Counted from the stretch's first letter, positions 44,888 through 53,986 are shown. The stretch: 63,246 nt of DNA from Gemmatimonadaceae bacterium (GCA_013697785.1 JACCWE010000001.1:1-63246), one strand, 5' to 3'. Made by a program: numbers and translations. The notes: generated from the letters alone by a model not told the origin.

Positions 44888-45490
44888 GTGAGCGCGCGCC
44901 GCTCGCCGTTCGCGCGTATCGTCGCGGCGCTCCTCGTGTTCGCGCTGGCGTTCTGGCTGTCGTTCATCGTCGCGATCGTGGATTCCGGGCGTCGCGACGA
45001 CGCGGCCCACGCCGATGCCATCGTCGTCCTCGGCGCTGCCCAGTACGAGGGGCATCCCTCGCCGGTGCTGAAGGCTCGGCTCGACCACGCGGCAGAGCTG
45101 TGGGCGCGAGGGCTGGCGCCGCGGATGATCGTCACCGGCGGGCGCGGGGTCGGGGATACCACCAGCGAGGCCGCCGTTGGGATGCGCTACCTGGTTCAGC
45201 GCGGGGTGCCTGCCGACTCCATTTCCATGGATACGGAAGGGCTCACGACCAGCCAGTCTATGGTAGCGGTGCGCCGTTTCCTCGGTAAAAGGCAGTCTCC
45301 AGCGGTGATTCTGGTGAGCGATCCCTTTCACATGCTGAGGCTGTCCATTCTCGCCCGCCGACTTCGCATGAGTCCGATGCTTTCGCCGACACGGACAAGC
45401 CCGATATCCACACGAGCTGGACAGCAGCTTCGGTACGTCCTGGCGGAATCAATCAAGGCCCCGTACGCGCTCCTAATTGGTGTCCGCTAA
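44888..45490 (+). CDS. YdcF-like (DUF218) membrane protein
   Basis: 200 aa. One membrane helix (IVAALLVFALAFWLSFIVAIV) is followed by the DUF218 domain: ADAIVVLGAAQYEG, RLDHAAELWARGLAPRMIVTGG, TSEAAVGMRYLVQRGVP, VILVSDPFHMLR. The family includes SanA/ElyC/YdcF envelope proteins. GTG start at 44888. Confidence 0.88.
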   Translation: MSARRSPFARIVAALLVFALAFWLSFIVAIVDSGRRDDAAHADAIVVLGAAQYEGHPSPVLKARLDHAAELWARGLAPRMIVTGGRGVGDTTSEAAVGMRYLVQRGVPADSISMDTEGLTTSQSMVAVRRFLGKRQSPAVILVSDPFHMLRLSILARRLRMSPMLSPTRTSPISTRAGQQLRYVLAESIKAPYALLIGVR

Positions 45491-46001
45491 TCGTCGCGAG
45501 AACGCCATTTCAGCCGATCGTGCAGGTGCTTCCATGGCCAATGTCACAGGTTCCCTCTTGCGCTAAAGCCAATGGAATAGTCACATTGGAGCCGCGAAGT
45601 GTCACATTACGTTAACGTTTGAAACGAAAGGGCTCGAGCAAGTCGGCGGGCTCCACCATCGTATGTCGTTCTCAACGCGGGTAGCTACCATGCCCCACGT
45701 CGTAGCTGTTCCCGAATACTCTGCCGAATCCTGCTGCTCGGTCGGCGAGATCAATCGAAAGAGACTGTTGATCGCCCGCGAGCTGCGCCACCGAGCGCTC
45801 GCGTGCGACGGAAAAGGTCATCGCCATCCTGCCCGCAGCATCCCCTTCCCACTATCCGGCCTCACCTCGCCTCCCGAATTCAGGGACTCGATCGGTGCGC
45901 CCCGGCAATTCGCCGGCAACCAAAGAAGTGCGTAGCAGCGTCATGTTGGCTCATTGCAGGAAGGGAGCAATTCCCCCCACGTGTTTTCCGGAGGTTCTTG
46001 A
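45491..46001 (+). other. 511-nt leader of the PQQ dehydrogenase gene, no clear gene
   Basis: Contains CCAATGT (45538) and ACATTGG (45583) as inverted copies, GTCACA motifs at about 45544, 45580 and 45601, and a palindrome ACGTTAACGT (45609-45618). A 90-codon frame at 45663-45935 has no recognisable homology and a poor start context. A strong GGAGG lies before the ATG at 46002. No promoter of consensus type was found. Confidence 0.4.
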
Positions 46002-47741
46002 ATGCGTATGACTCGTACTGTGGCGTTCGTCGTCGGCGGGCTGGTGCTCGCGACCACGTTGCGCGCACAGGAGCAGGTGGAAACGATCACGAAGAAGACC
46101 GCCACGCGTGAGCCGACGTTCACGAACGTCACAGATGACATGCTCAAGAACGCACGGTCCGATGGAAAGAACTGGGCGATCTATGGTCGTGACTACACCA
46201 ACCAGCGCTATTCGCCTCTCGCGCAGGTCACGAGCGCGAACGTCGGCTCGCTCAAGCTGTCGTGGATGTTCCAGACCGGCATCTCGCGCCTCGGATCATT
46301 CGAAACGAGTCCTGCGGTCGTGGACGGCGTCATGTATCTCACGACTCCGTACAACACGGCAATGGCGGTGAATGCGCGCACGGGCCAGCAAATCTGGCGC
46401 TACGAGCACAAGCCGAGCATCACCGCTCCGATCTATTGCTGCGGTCCGAACAATCGCGGCGTCGCGATCTCGGGCGGCACGGTGTACATGGGCACGCTTG
46501 ATGCGCGACTCGTTGCGCTGGACGCGAAGACGGGCGCAGTGAAATGGGACGTCGAAGTCGCGGATCCAGAGGCGGGCTACAGCCTCACGATCACGCCGCT
46601 CATCGTCGACAACTCAGTCATCGTCGGCAGCTCGGGCGCCGAGTACGGCATTCGCGGATTCGTTCGCGCGTACAACAAGGACGATGGCAAGCCGATGTGG
46701 ACGTTCTACACGCTGCCGGACAAGGGATGGGAAGGCAACTTCGCCGAGAAGACGGGCGAGGGCGAAGACCTCAAGCGGAACATCCCCGCGGAAAAGGCGG
46801 CGATGGCGCAGTACGGTGATGCATGGAAGCGCGGCGGCGGCTCGGTCTGGATGACGCCGGCGTACGATCCCGCGTCGCACAACATCTTCTTCGCAGTGGG
46901 CAATCCGTCGCCCGATCTCGATGGCACGGTGCGTCCCGGCGACAACCTGTACACGGAGTCGATCGTCGCGATCGATGCGCGCACGGGTGAGTACAAGTGG
47001 CATTACCAGGAGGTTCCGCACGATGTGTGGGACTTCGATGCCGTGAGCCCGCCGGTCATTGTGAAGCTGAAAAACGGCAAAACGGCGGTCGCGGAAGCCG
47101 GCAAAACGGCGTTCGTCTACGTGCTCGATGCGGAGACGGGCAAGCTGATCCGCAAGTCGGATGAGTTTAACAAGCACGAGAACTACTTCGTGCAGCCAAC
47201 GGCCGACGGCGTGCGCATGCTGCCTGGCGCGAACGGCGGATCGGAGTGGTCGCCGACGGCGGTGAATCCGAAGCTCGGATACATGTACGTGCTCGGACTC
47301 GAGCAGCCGATGAACTACATCACGCATTCGGCGCCGCTCGAGAAGGGAAAGCTCTGGCTCGGCTCTGCGTTCAAGGCCGTCCCGGGCGAGAAGCAGTGGG
47401 GAACGTTCACGGCAATCAACCTGAACACGGGCAAGCGGGCGTGGCAGGTGAAGACTGATCAGCCGATGATCGGTGGCGCGCTGGCGACGGCCGGAAATCT
47501 GGTCTTCACGGGCGAAGGCAACGGTCACTTCAATGCGTACAACGCGACCACAGGGAAGACGCTGTGGACGTTCAACGGCGGCGCCGGCTGCAATGCACCG
47601 CCGGTGACGTACTCACTCGACGGCAAGCAGTACATCGCGGTCGCGTGTGGTGGCAACTACCAGCTCGGCTATCCGCTCGGCGATGCCGTGCTGGTGTTCG
47701 CGCTTCCCGGCGGAGCGCCGGCGGCGAAGAAGGGGCAATAA
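46002..47741 (+). CDS. PQQ-dependent alcohol dehydrogenase with lanthanide-type Asp pair
   Basis: 579-aa periplasmic quinoprotein with signal peptide (VAFVVGGLVLATTLRAQ) and the eight-bladed propeller repeats (NVGSLKLSW, GQQIWRY, GKTLWTF). Adjacent Cys C146-C147 form the ring near PQQ. The catalytic Asp is D344 in HDVWDFD, and D346, two residues on, is the extra Asp that coordinates lanthanides in XoxF/PedH. It lacks the Trp-Asn-Pro GNP segment of XoxF, with GNPSPDLDG instead, so it belongs to another PQQ alcohol dehydrogenase clade; methanol, ethanol or other alcohols are possible substrates. Confidence 0.9.
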   Translation: MRMTRTVAFVVGGLVLATTLRAQEQVETITKKTATREPTFTNVTDDMLKNARSDGKNWAIYGRDYTNQRYSPLAQVTSANVGSLKLSWMFQTGISRLGSFETSPAVVDGVMYLTTPYNTAMAVNARTGQQIWRYEHKPSITAPIYCCGPNNRGVAISGGTVYMGTLDARLVALDAKTGAVKWDVEVADPEAGYSLTITPLIVDNSVIVGSSGAEYGIRGFVRAYNKDDGKPMWTFYTLPDKGWEGNFAEKTGEGEDLKRNIPAEKAAMAQYGDAWKRGGGSVWMTPAYDPASHNIFFAVGNPSPDLDGTVRPGDNLYTESIVAIDARTGEYKWHYQEVPHDVWDFDAVSPPVIVKLKNGKTAVAEAGKTAFVYVLDAETGKLIRKSDEFNKHENYFVQPTADGVRMLPGANGGSEWSPTAVNPKLGYMYVLGLEQPMNYITHSAPLEKGKLWLGSAFKAVPGEKQWGTFTAINLNTGKRAWQVKTDQPMIGGALATAGNLVFTGEGNGHFNAYNATTGKTLWTFNGGAGCNAPPVTYSLDGKQYIAVACGGNYQLGYPLGDAVLVFALPGGAPAAKKGQ

Positions 47742-47799
47742 TCGCAGTGGCACTGGGCGGGCTCGCACAGAGCTCGTCCAGTGTTTATGCGTGGAGGAT

Positions 47800-48189
47800 A
47801 TGGTGGGCAGTCAGAAAAGATTGTTGATGCTTGGAACGCTGGGGCTCGGACTTGTGTTGGGTAGCGGAGTTGCGAGGGCGGGCGAACAGCAGAGCTCGCC
47901 ACAGCTCGCTGGACGTGACTGGCAGGGGTTCGGTCCGAAGGAGAAGGACGCGTACGTCGCTGGCTTCATCGCGGGTGCGGCGGTACGTGGCACGGCGGCG
48001 GCGTCGGGGATCGACACGACGCCGAGCAAGGCGATAGATGCGATGCGGGCAGCGAAGCAGATGCCATTTCCGTTTTCGGTTTCCGTTTACGCATCACAGA
48101 TCGACGATTACTACTGGTGGGAAAATCATTTGGACATTCCAATCGTCGATGTTATGGTCAGAACCAATTTTCAGCTGCACTCACATTGA
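47800..48189 (+). CDS. Small periplasmic protein of unknown function
   Basis: 129 aa. The ATG at 47800 after GTGGAGG gives a signal peptide (KRLLMLGTLGLGLVLGSGVARA, cut before GEQQ). The mature part has DWQGFGPKEKDAYVAGFIAGAAV, an amphipathic helix, and a YYWWENHLDIPIVDVMVRTNF tail rich in aromatics. Starts upstream in frame would run into non-secretory sequence. It lies between the PQQ dehydrogenase and the porin; no family recognised. Confidence 0.7.
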   Translation: MVGSQKRLLMLGTLGLGLVLGSGVARAGEQQSSPQLAGRDWQGFGPKEKDAYVAGFIAGAAVRGTAAASGIDTTPSKAIDAMRAAKQMPFPFSVSVYASQIDDYYWWENHLDIPIVDVMVRTNFQLHSH

Positions 48190-48369
48190 AATCGAATCGC
48201 GCTCTATGCGGCGCACACCCGTTCACGCGGAGGTGGCACTCGAAACTCGGGTGAAGGAAGCTCGTATGATGGTGTTGTTCCGATCTCTTCGAGATCAAAG
48301 GATTCGTTGGCGCTCGAGTTTTTTCGCGGTCCTTGTCTCTCGTTTTTCACTAGTCTTGGAGAAGCAAGC

Positions 48370-49662
48370 ATGAAAAGAATTGCAATCGTCACATGTGCAC
48401 TTGCGTTGGCGGCAGGGACTGCCAATGCGCAGGGGCTCACGATGCAGATGAGCAATGGTTGGAATTTCTCGTTCTCGGGTAACGTGAACGCGTTCCTCGT
48501 TTATACGGATGGGAAGTGCAACACGACGGCTCTCGCCGGCGCCGGCAGCACTGGCGGATGCGGATTCCCCGGTGGGCTCGTTTCGACGGGTGAGGGATCG
48601 AAGGCGTCCGCGATTCGCACGGGTCTCCTTCCCGCGTTCGCGACGTTCGAAGCGAAGGGCAAGGAAGGCGGCGTCGATCTCGGCGTGCACTTCGGCTTTG
48701 CTCCGCAGATCCAAAACGCCAACGGCGTGCACGACAATTTCGGAAACGGCACGCAAGCGGGCGCGCAGATCGACATGCGCCAGGTGTACCTGACGGCTGG
48801 TGGTACCTGGGGACAAATCCTCGCCGGTCGTGAGATCGGTCTCTATCAGCGCGGCAACATTCTCAACGACATGACGCTCTTCGGCGTCGGCCCCGCGGGC
48901 GGAACCGGCTTCGGTGCCGGCGGCGGGACAACGCTCGGCCGCATCGGCTACGGCTACGTCTATCCGAACTTCGTTGCGCAGATGACGTACAGCAGCCCGG
49001 CCACGAGCCCCGCGCAGATTTCGATCGGTCTTTTCGATCCGAGCGCGATCGGCGGCTCTGGTGGCTACACGCAGACCAAGATTCCGCGCGTCGAGTCCGA
49101 GGTCACGTACACGAGTCACTTCGGCGCGACGACGGCCGAAGCTCCGAATGGCGCTGACAAGTTCATGGTGTTCGCGAGCGGTGAGTGGCAGCATGCGTCC
49201 ACTCCGTCGACGAGCTCGGATTCCAAGAATTCGTACGGCGGCGCCGGTGGCGTTCGCGCGGACTTCGGCGGGCTGTCGCTCGTCGGTTCCGGCTTCTGGG
49301 GCAAGGGCATCGGCTCCGTACTGATGTTCGACTCCGGCAACGAGGTCGATGGCAACGGCGACCTCCGCACCAGCTACGGTTTCATCGGTCAGGCCGAGTT
49401 CCAGCCGATGGGCACGAAGTGGAAATTCGGAGCCAGCTATGGCGAGAACGACCTGAAGCAGTCCACCGATGACAATGATATTTACGGCAATGACAACGCC
49501 CCGTTCCTCAAGAAGAACTCGGCGATCGTCGGTTCCGTGACGTACCTTTGGACGAAGTCGCTGCGTTGGGTTGCCGAGTACACGTATTCGAAAGCGACGT
49601 CGCATGACGGTGCGAAGGCGACGGCGAATCAGGGCGCGGTCGGCATGATGCTGTTCTTCTAG
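48370..49662 (+). CDS. Outer-membrane porin
   Basis: 430 aa. Signal peptide IAIVTCALALAAGTANAQ, then alternating beta strands with Gly/aromatic girdles (GWNFSFSGNVNAFLVY, RIGYGYVYPNFVAQMTYSS, KFGASYGENDL) and a terminal Phe (GMMLFF), the BAM signal of outer-membrane beta barrels. GGAGAAG precedes the ATG at 48370. Its place in the methanol-oxidation block suggests a role in substrate or metal passage, which is inference. Confidence 0.85.
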   Translation: MKRIAIVTCALALAAGTANAQGLTMQMSNGWNFSFSGNVNAFLVYTDGKCNTTALAGAGSTGGCGFPGGLVSTGEGSKASAIRTGLLPAFATFEAKGKEGGVDLGVHFGFAPQIQNANGVHDNFGNGTQAGAQIDMRQVYLTAGGTWGQILAGREIGLYQRGNILNDMTLFGVGPAGGTGFGAGGGTTLGRIGYGYVYPNFVAQMTYSSPATSPAQISIGLFDPSAIGGSGGYTQTKIPRVESEVTYTSHFGATTAEAPNGADKFMVFASGEWQHASTPSTSSDSKNSYGGAGGVRADFGGLSLVGSGFWGKGIGSVLMFDSGNEVDGNGDLRTSYGFIGQAEFQPMGTKWKFGASYGENDLKQSTDDNDIYGNDNAPFLKKNSAIVGSVTYLWTKSLRWVAEYTYSKATSHDGAKATANQGAVGMMLFF

Positions 49663-49687
49663 GCTTCACCGCTCCACTGTCTCACAC

Positions 49688-49720
49688 GCGGGCGGTCTCC
49701 CTTCGGAGAGGCCGCCCGTG
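49688..49720. terminator. GC-rich hairpin between convergent genes
   Basis: CGCGGGCGGTCTCC faces GGAGAGGCCGCCCGTG around a CTTC loop, with a small bulge. It sits between the porin stop and the convergent lysyl-oxidase-like stop. There is no U-tract on either side, so termination efficiency is uncertain. Confidence 0.4.
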
Positions 49721-49725
49721 GCGCA

Positions 49726-50535
49726 TCAAGGATCAGGAAGCGTGATGCGCAGCGTCGCGACGTTGTCCGTGTAACTGCTCTCGCGGAGCACGCGGCAGAA
49801 GTTCTGCTCGTCGCGCACCGGACACGCGTCGGTCGAATCCGGGAGATAGGGCGGATTGACGGTGATGCGGATGAGGTACTCCCCTGGTGGCGTTGGCTGC
49901 GCCGGATCATCGAGCACGAAGTACTGCCCCGGAAGCGTGCGCACGTAGAGATCGGTCCAGCCTGCGTGAACACCCTGATTCCCGTGCTCCGTGAGTGTGC
50001 CGCAGCTGCGATAGACCCAGCTTTGCGCATCGACACCGGGGAGAAATGGCTCGCTGTCGTCGAGGCAGAAGCCGCGCTTGCGCGCAAAGTTCGGCGTGCC
50101 GAGTGCGCCGCCCTCGAGGAGTGGAAGAAGCTCGTACGTCGCGTAGTGCTTGTAGTGGAAATGATTGTGGCAGGGCGCGTATTCGAAGAGCCCGTCCGTG
50201 TCGGAGAAGTTGCCGTCGTGATTCGGATCGATGTGCGCGAGCGGATCGCCGACGTACGCATCGGCGTCGCCTATGTTGGGCGTGCTCACGGAGAAGCGGA
50301 GCACTCTGTGGAAGCCCGGCGTAACTCCGTATTCGATGGACGTGCACGATCCGGCTTCGACCTGGTCGCTGCCGATCGTCCACGAGCTCGCGAGTCTCGC
50401 GGAGTCGACGACGAAGTTCGCGAGGCCATCGAGATCGGGAATGCCGTGATCACCGCCGGTGGACGAATCGGAACAGGCGGCGAGCAGCGTTGCCACGAGG
50501 AGTGGTGAGCATCGAACGAAACGAATCAGTCGCAT
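49726..50535 (-). CDS. Lysyl-oxidase-like lipoprotein
   Basis: 269 aa with a lipobox LLAACS (C21). Homology to the lysyl oxidase catalytic domain is clear: copper-binding PCHNHFHYKHYATYEL (H123, H125, H127), the ARKRGFCLDD segment matching the HKASFCLED that holds the LTQ lysine (K153), and GWTDLYVRTLPGQY with the probable LTQ Tyr Y197. Such copper amine oxidases deaminate lysine side chains; in bacteria the substrates are unknown. It sits opposite in strand between the porin and xoxF. Confidence 0.82.
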   Translation of the reverse strand: MRLIRFVRCSPLLVATLLAACSDSSTGGDHGIPDLDGLANFVVDSARLASSWTIGSDQVEAGSCTSIEYGVTPGFHRVLRFSVSTPNIGDADAYVGDPLAHIDPNHDGNFSDTDGLFEYAPCHNHFHYKHYATYELLPLLEGGALGTPNFARKRGFCLDDSEPFLPGVDAQSWVYRSCGTLTEHGNQGVHAGWTDLYVRTLPGQYFVLDDPAQPTPPGEYLIRITVNPPYLPDSTDACPVRDEQNFCRVLRESSYTDNVATLRITLPDP

Positions 50536-51202
50536 TCATGTGGGGTCAAGGATTGGACGAGAAAAATGTGGTTGCAGACATTAATCATCGTGCGATGAAG
50601 CGGAATGGTGTTCAGCAGCGGCGCGGAGTGCATGTAAAGAGGCGTTTGTGTGCGGAGAAATTGCGAAGGCGAAATCGTGGTGGCGCGGCGGCTTTCGGAG
50701 GAGGGAGGGGGAGCGCGCCGGAAATAGTGCTCTGGGCAGATGCAGGCGATGAAAGGGTGTCACGGCTCCTGGCGGGGTTGAGGGGGCCCAGACTGGACTC
50801 GAGCGTGGAGGACGCCTCTCACTATAGAGAGAATAGCGCTTTTGGGAGCTCGAGCGAAGCGGACGGGGCTGCGCCATGAGACAGAGTGAGTTCTGTGCGC
50901 TGGGTCACCCCCTCTCGCGGCGGGACCCAAGAGGTCGCATCTCTGTGTGGGTGGCCAGCTTGACACGCGGACCAAAGGGGTGCACTTTCTTCTCCCTATC
51001 CGGATGGATTGGGAGCATCCTAATTCCACGCTTCCTGTTTCCTATACGGTTGAGGGGGCCGGATGTCACATGAAGATTTGTGAGCGAAGTCCCCCGCGTA
51101 TGAAATAGTGCAGCAGGAACTCATTCGCGCTGCAGTGTCGTACCTGAGTATCCCCGTAGTACCGCTCCATCCTCACTCTTCATTTCTCAAGAGGCAGCAT
51201 TT
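50536..51202 (+). other. 667-nt region upstream of xoxF with a 13-bp direct repeat
   Basis: GGTTGAGGGGGCC occurs at 50776-50788 and again, exact, at 51048-51060. A lone TTGACA at 50960 has no matching -10. Frames at 50490-50879 and 50876-51073 have no protein-like features. No promoter of consensus type is seen next to xoxF. It probably serves as the control region of xoxF and of the lysyl-oxidase gene. Confidence 0.4.
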
Positions 51203-53005
51203 ATGAACCGTGTCACACGTTTCACCTCTTGGGCGGTCGTTGCTGGTCTCGCCGTGGGCGCCGCAAGCGCCAATGCGCAGGATCTGACAACGATGTCCAA
51301 GGATACCAAGCAGTGGGTCATGACCGGGCGGACGTACGATCTCCAGCGCTACAGCCCCCTCGATCAGGTCACCACGTCGAATGTGCATCATCTACAAGTG
51401 TCGTGGACGATGTCCACAGGCACGCTGCGCGGACACGAGGGCAATCCTCTCGTCATCGGCAGCACGATGTATCTCCACAGCTCGTTCCCGAACAAGGTCT
51501 ACGCGCTCGATCTCGCGAAGCCGGGCGCACCACAGATCTGGCAGTTCACGCCTGAGCAGTCGTCCGACGCGATCGCGATTGCGTGCTGCGACGTCGTCAA
51601 CCGTGGTCTTGCGTTCGATCCGAAGACCAACCGCCTCGTCATCGAGCTCCTCGCCGGTGATGTGCTCGCGCTCGATGCGAAGACGGGCAAACAGGCGTGG
51701 CGTGTGAAGTCGGTCGACTTCAAGAAGGGCGAGACCATGACCAACGCCCCGCTGATCGTCGACGACCTCGTTCTCACCGGTATCTCCGGCGGAGAGTTCG
51801 GCGTCCGCGGCCGTATCACCGCCTTCAACATGGCGGACGGCAAGGAAGTGTGGCGCACGTATTCCACCGGTCCCGACAAGGATGTCGGCATCACGGAGAA
51901 CACGCTCAAGTCCCCCTATGCGTCCGCGCAGGGCAAGGACCTCGGCGTTTCGACGTGGCAGGGTGACGAGTGGATGCGCGGCGGCGGCACGACGTGGGGC
52001 TGGTATTCCTACGATCCTGACCTCAAGCTGTTCTATCACGGCTCAGGAAATCCGGGCTCATGGAACCCCGACCAGCGTCCTGGCGACAACAAGTGGTCGA
52101 TGTCCCTTTGGGCGCAGAACCCGAAGAACGGCGAAGTGAAGTGGGTCTACCAGATGACGCCGCACGATGCATGGGATTATGATGGCGTCAACGAGAACGT
52201 GCTGTTCGACAAGGGCAGCCAGAAGCTTCTCGCGCACTTCGATCGTAACGGCTTCGGCTACACGCTCGACCGCACGACCGGCAAGGTGATCGTCGCCAAG
52301 CCGTTCGGCCCGACGAACTGGGCCAAGAGCGTCGACCTCACGACGGGCCGTCCTGTCGAGGATCCGACCAAGCGCACGAGCGCCAAGGGCAACACCGAGG
52401 GCATCTGCCCGGCCGCCATTGGCTTCAAGGATCAGCAGCCGTCGGCATACTCGCCGCAGACTGGCCTGTTCTACGTGCCGACCAACAACATTTGCATGGA
52501 CTACGAAGGCGTCGAGGTGAAGTATGCCGCGGGCCAGCCGTATGTTGGTGCAATCGTTCGCATGTTCCCGGGCCCCGGTGGAAACCGCGGTGCATTCATC
52601 GCCTGGGATCCGATGTCCGGCACGATCAAGTGGAGCATCAAGGAGAACCTCGCCGCGTACGGCGGCGCTATGACCACCGGCGGCGGCCTGGTTTTCTATG
52701 GAACGATGGAAGGTTGGCTGAAGGCGGCAGATGCGAAGACGGGCAAGGTGCTCTGGCAGTTCAAGACGCCGTCCGGCATCATCGGCAACCCGATGACGTA
52801 CGTCGGTCCTGATGGCAAGCAGTACATCGCCATTCTCTCCGGTATCGGAGGCTGGGCCGGAATCGGCGTCGCCGCCGGCATCGGTGCTGAAGATCCGACC
52901 GCCGGTCTCGGCGCGCTCGGCGCCTTCGGTGACGCGGGCAGCTACACGAACCAGGGTGGTGTGCTCACCGTGTTCGCGCTCGATGACCCGATGAAGAAGA
53001 AGTAA
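51203..53005 (+). CDS. xoxF: Lanthanide-dependent methanol dehydrogenase XoxF
   Basis: 600 aa, periplasmic, signal peptide ending ANA before Q. XoxF hallmarks: C128-C129 adjacent Cys, GNPGSWNPDQRPGDNKWSMSLWA, and the catalytic Asp D325 with lanthanide Asp D327 in HDAWDYDGVNE; calcium MxaF enzymes have Ala at the second position. The propeller repeats are complete and length fits the family (about 600). It oxidises methanol to formaldehyde or formate using PQQ, and passes electrons to XoxG cytochrome. xoxJ and xoxG follow on the same strand; the hairpin at 53034 separates it from them. Confidence 0.95.
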   Translation: MNRVTRFTSWAVVAGLAVGAASANAQDLTTMSKDTKQWVMTGRTYDLQRYSPLDQVTTSNVHHLQVSWTMSTGTLRGHEGNPLVIGSTMYLHSSFPNKVYALDLAKPGAPQIWQFTPEQSSDAIAIACCDVVNRGLAFDPKTNRLVIELLAGDVLALDAKTGKQAWRVKSVDFKKGETMTNAPLIVDDLVLTGISGGEFGVRGRITAFNMADGKEVWRTYSTGPDKDVGITENTLKSPYASAQGKDLGVSTWQGDEWMRGGGTTWGWYSYDPDLKLFYHGSGNPGSWNPDQRPGDNKWSMSLWAQNPKNGEVKWVYQMTPHDAWDYDGVNENVLFDKGSQKLLAHFDRNGFGYTLDRTTGKVIVAKPFGPTNWAKSVDLTTGRPVEDPTKRTSAKGNTEGICPAAIGFKDQQPSAYSPQTGLFYVPTNNICMDYEGVEVKYAAGQPYVGAIVRMFPGPGGNRGAFIAWDPMSGTIKWSIKENLAAYGGAMTTGGGLVFYGTMEGWLKAADAKTGKVLWQFKTPSGIIGNPMTYVGPDGKQYIAILSGIGGWAGIGVAAGIGAEDPTAGLGALGAFGDAGSYTNQGGVLTVFALDDPMKKK

Positions 53006-53033
53006 GACTGCCTGGCTGGGTTACATGTACAAA

Positions 53034-53069
53034 AAACCCGGTGTCGAAGCTTGCTTCGGCACCGGGTTT
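53034..53069 (+). terminator. Strong hairpin terminator after xoxF
   Basis: AAACCCGGTGTCGAAG pairs with CTTCGGCACCGGGTTT across a CTTG loop (16-bp stem with one G-U), followed by GTTC. It lies 28 nt after the xoxF stop and 72 nt before xoxJ, so transcripts of xoxF would partly end here. Confidence 0.85.
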
Positions 53070-53140
53070 GTTCGTACCCTCAGGGAACTCGAATCAGTAG
53101 CAACCGTATGAAGTACATGCAGACGAAACGCGGAGTACAC

Positions 53141-53986
53141 ATGAAGGGAACGGCCATTGCGCTCGCATTGCTCGTCACGCTCGCCGGACGAGGCGCAGCG
53201 CAAGGAAATGAGCCGGTGATCCTTCTGAGCCCGGACAGCATGTGGAAGCAGAAGCGCAATCTGCGCGTCTGCGCTGATCCGCAGAACATGCCGTTTACGA
53301 GCCAAAAGCGTGAAGGGTTCGATAACAAGATCGCGGACGTGATCGCCCGCGAGCTCGGGGACACCGTGTCCTATGCGTGGTGGCCGAGCAGGCGTGGCTA
53401 TCTACGCAACACGCTGAGCGCAGGGACGTGTGATCTCGTGATCGGCGTGCCGATCGGGTTCGATCCCGTCGCAACCTCGAAGCCGTACTACCGCTCCACG
53501 TATTACATCGTGACCCGCACCGACAAGAAGCTCGACATCACTTCGCTCGATGATCCGCGCCTCAAAAAGCTTCGAGTCGGCGTCAATCTGCTGGATGGAG
53601 ACTACACCAACACCCCTCCCGCACACGCGCTCGGCGCACACGGCATCATCGGGCCAGGCGTCGTTGGGTTCGCGGGCTTTTACGACGACGTGCACCACCC
53701 GGGCGAGATCATCGACTCACTCGCCAAGGGCAATATCGACGTCGCGCTGGTGTGGGGCCCGATCGCAGGGTGGTTCGCGAAGCAGTCCGGGGTGCCGATG
53801 ACTCTGACGGCGCTGCCGGATTCGGACAGTGTGGATCTGCCGTTCGCGTATTCGGTGGCTATCGGAACTCGTCGCTCGGACCGCGAGCTGCGAACGCTGA
53901 TTGATGAGATACTCGTTAGAAAGAAGTCTGAGATCGACAAAATTCTCATGGAATACAACGTGCCTACAATAGGCACCACGCGCTGA
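53141..53986 (+). CDS. xoxJ: XoxJ-like periplasmic binding protein
   Basis: 281 aa, signal peptide IALALLVTLAGRGAA. The mature part has LRVCADPQNMPFTSQKREGFDNKIADVIARELG, CDLVIGVPIGFD, TSKPYYRSTYYIVTR and VALVWGPIAGWFA, typical of the XoxJ/MxaJ solute-binding fold found beside xoxF. XoxJ is thought to help activate or assemble XoxF. The ATG at 53141 is chosen because GGAG (53132) is well placed; two upstream in-frame ATGs would add a poor extension. Confidence 0.9.
   Translation: MKGTAIALALLVTLAGRGAAQGNEPVILLSPDSMWKQKRNLRVCADPQNMPFTSQKREGFDNKIADVIARELGDTVSYAWWPSRRGYLRNTLSAGTCDLVIGVPIGFDPVATSKPYYRSTYYIVTRTDKKLDITSLDDPRLKKLRVGVNLLDGDYTNTPPAHALGAHGIIGPGVVGFAGFYDDVHHPGEIIDSLAKGNIDVALVWGPIAGWFAKQSGVPMTLTALPDSDSVDLPFAYSVAIGTRRSDRELRTLIDEILVRKKSEIDKILMEYNVPTIGTTR

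Noticed and set aside
45663-45935. Possible 90-aa gene before the PQQ dehydrogenase
   Set aside because: No ribosome-binding site, no homology, Cys-Cys pair alone is not enough; kept only as part of the leader description.
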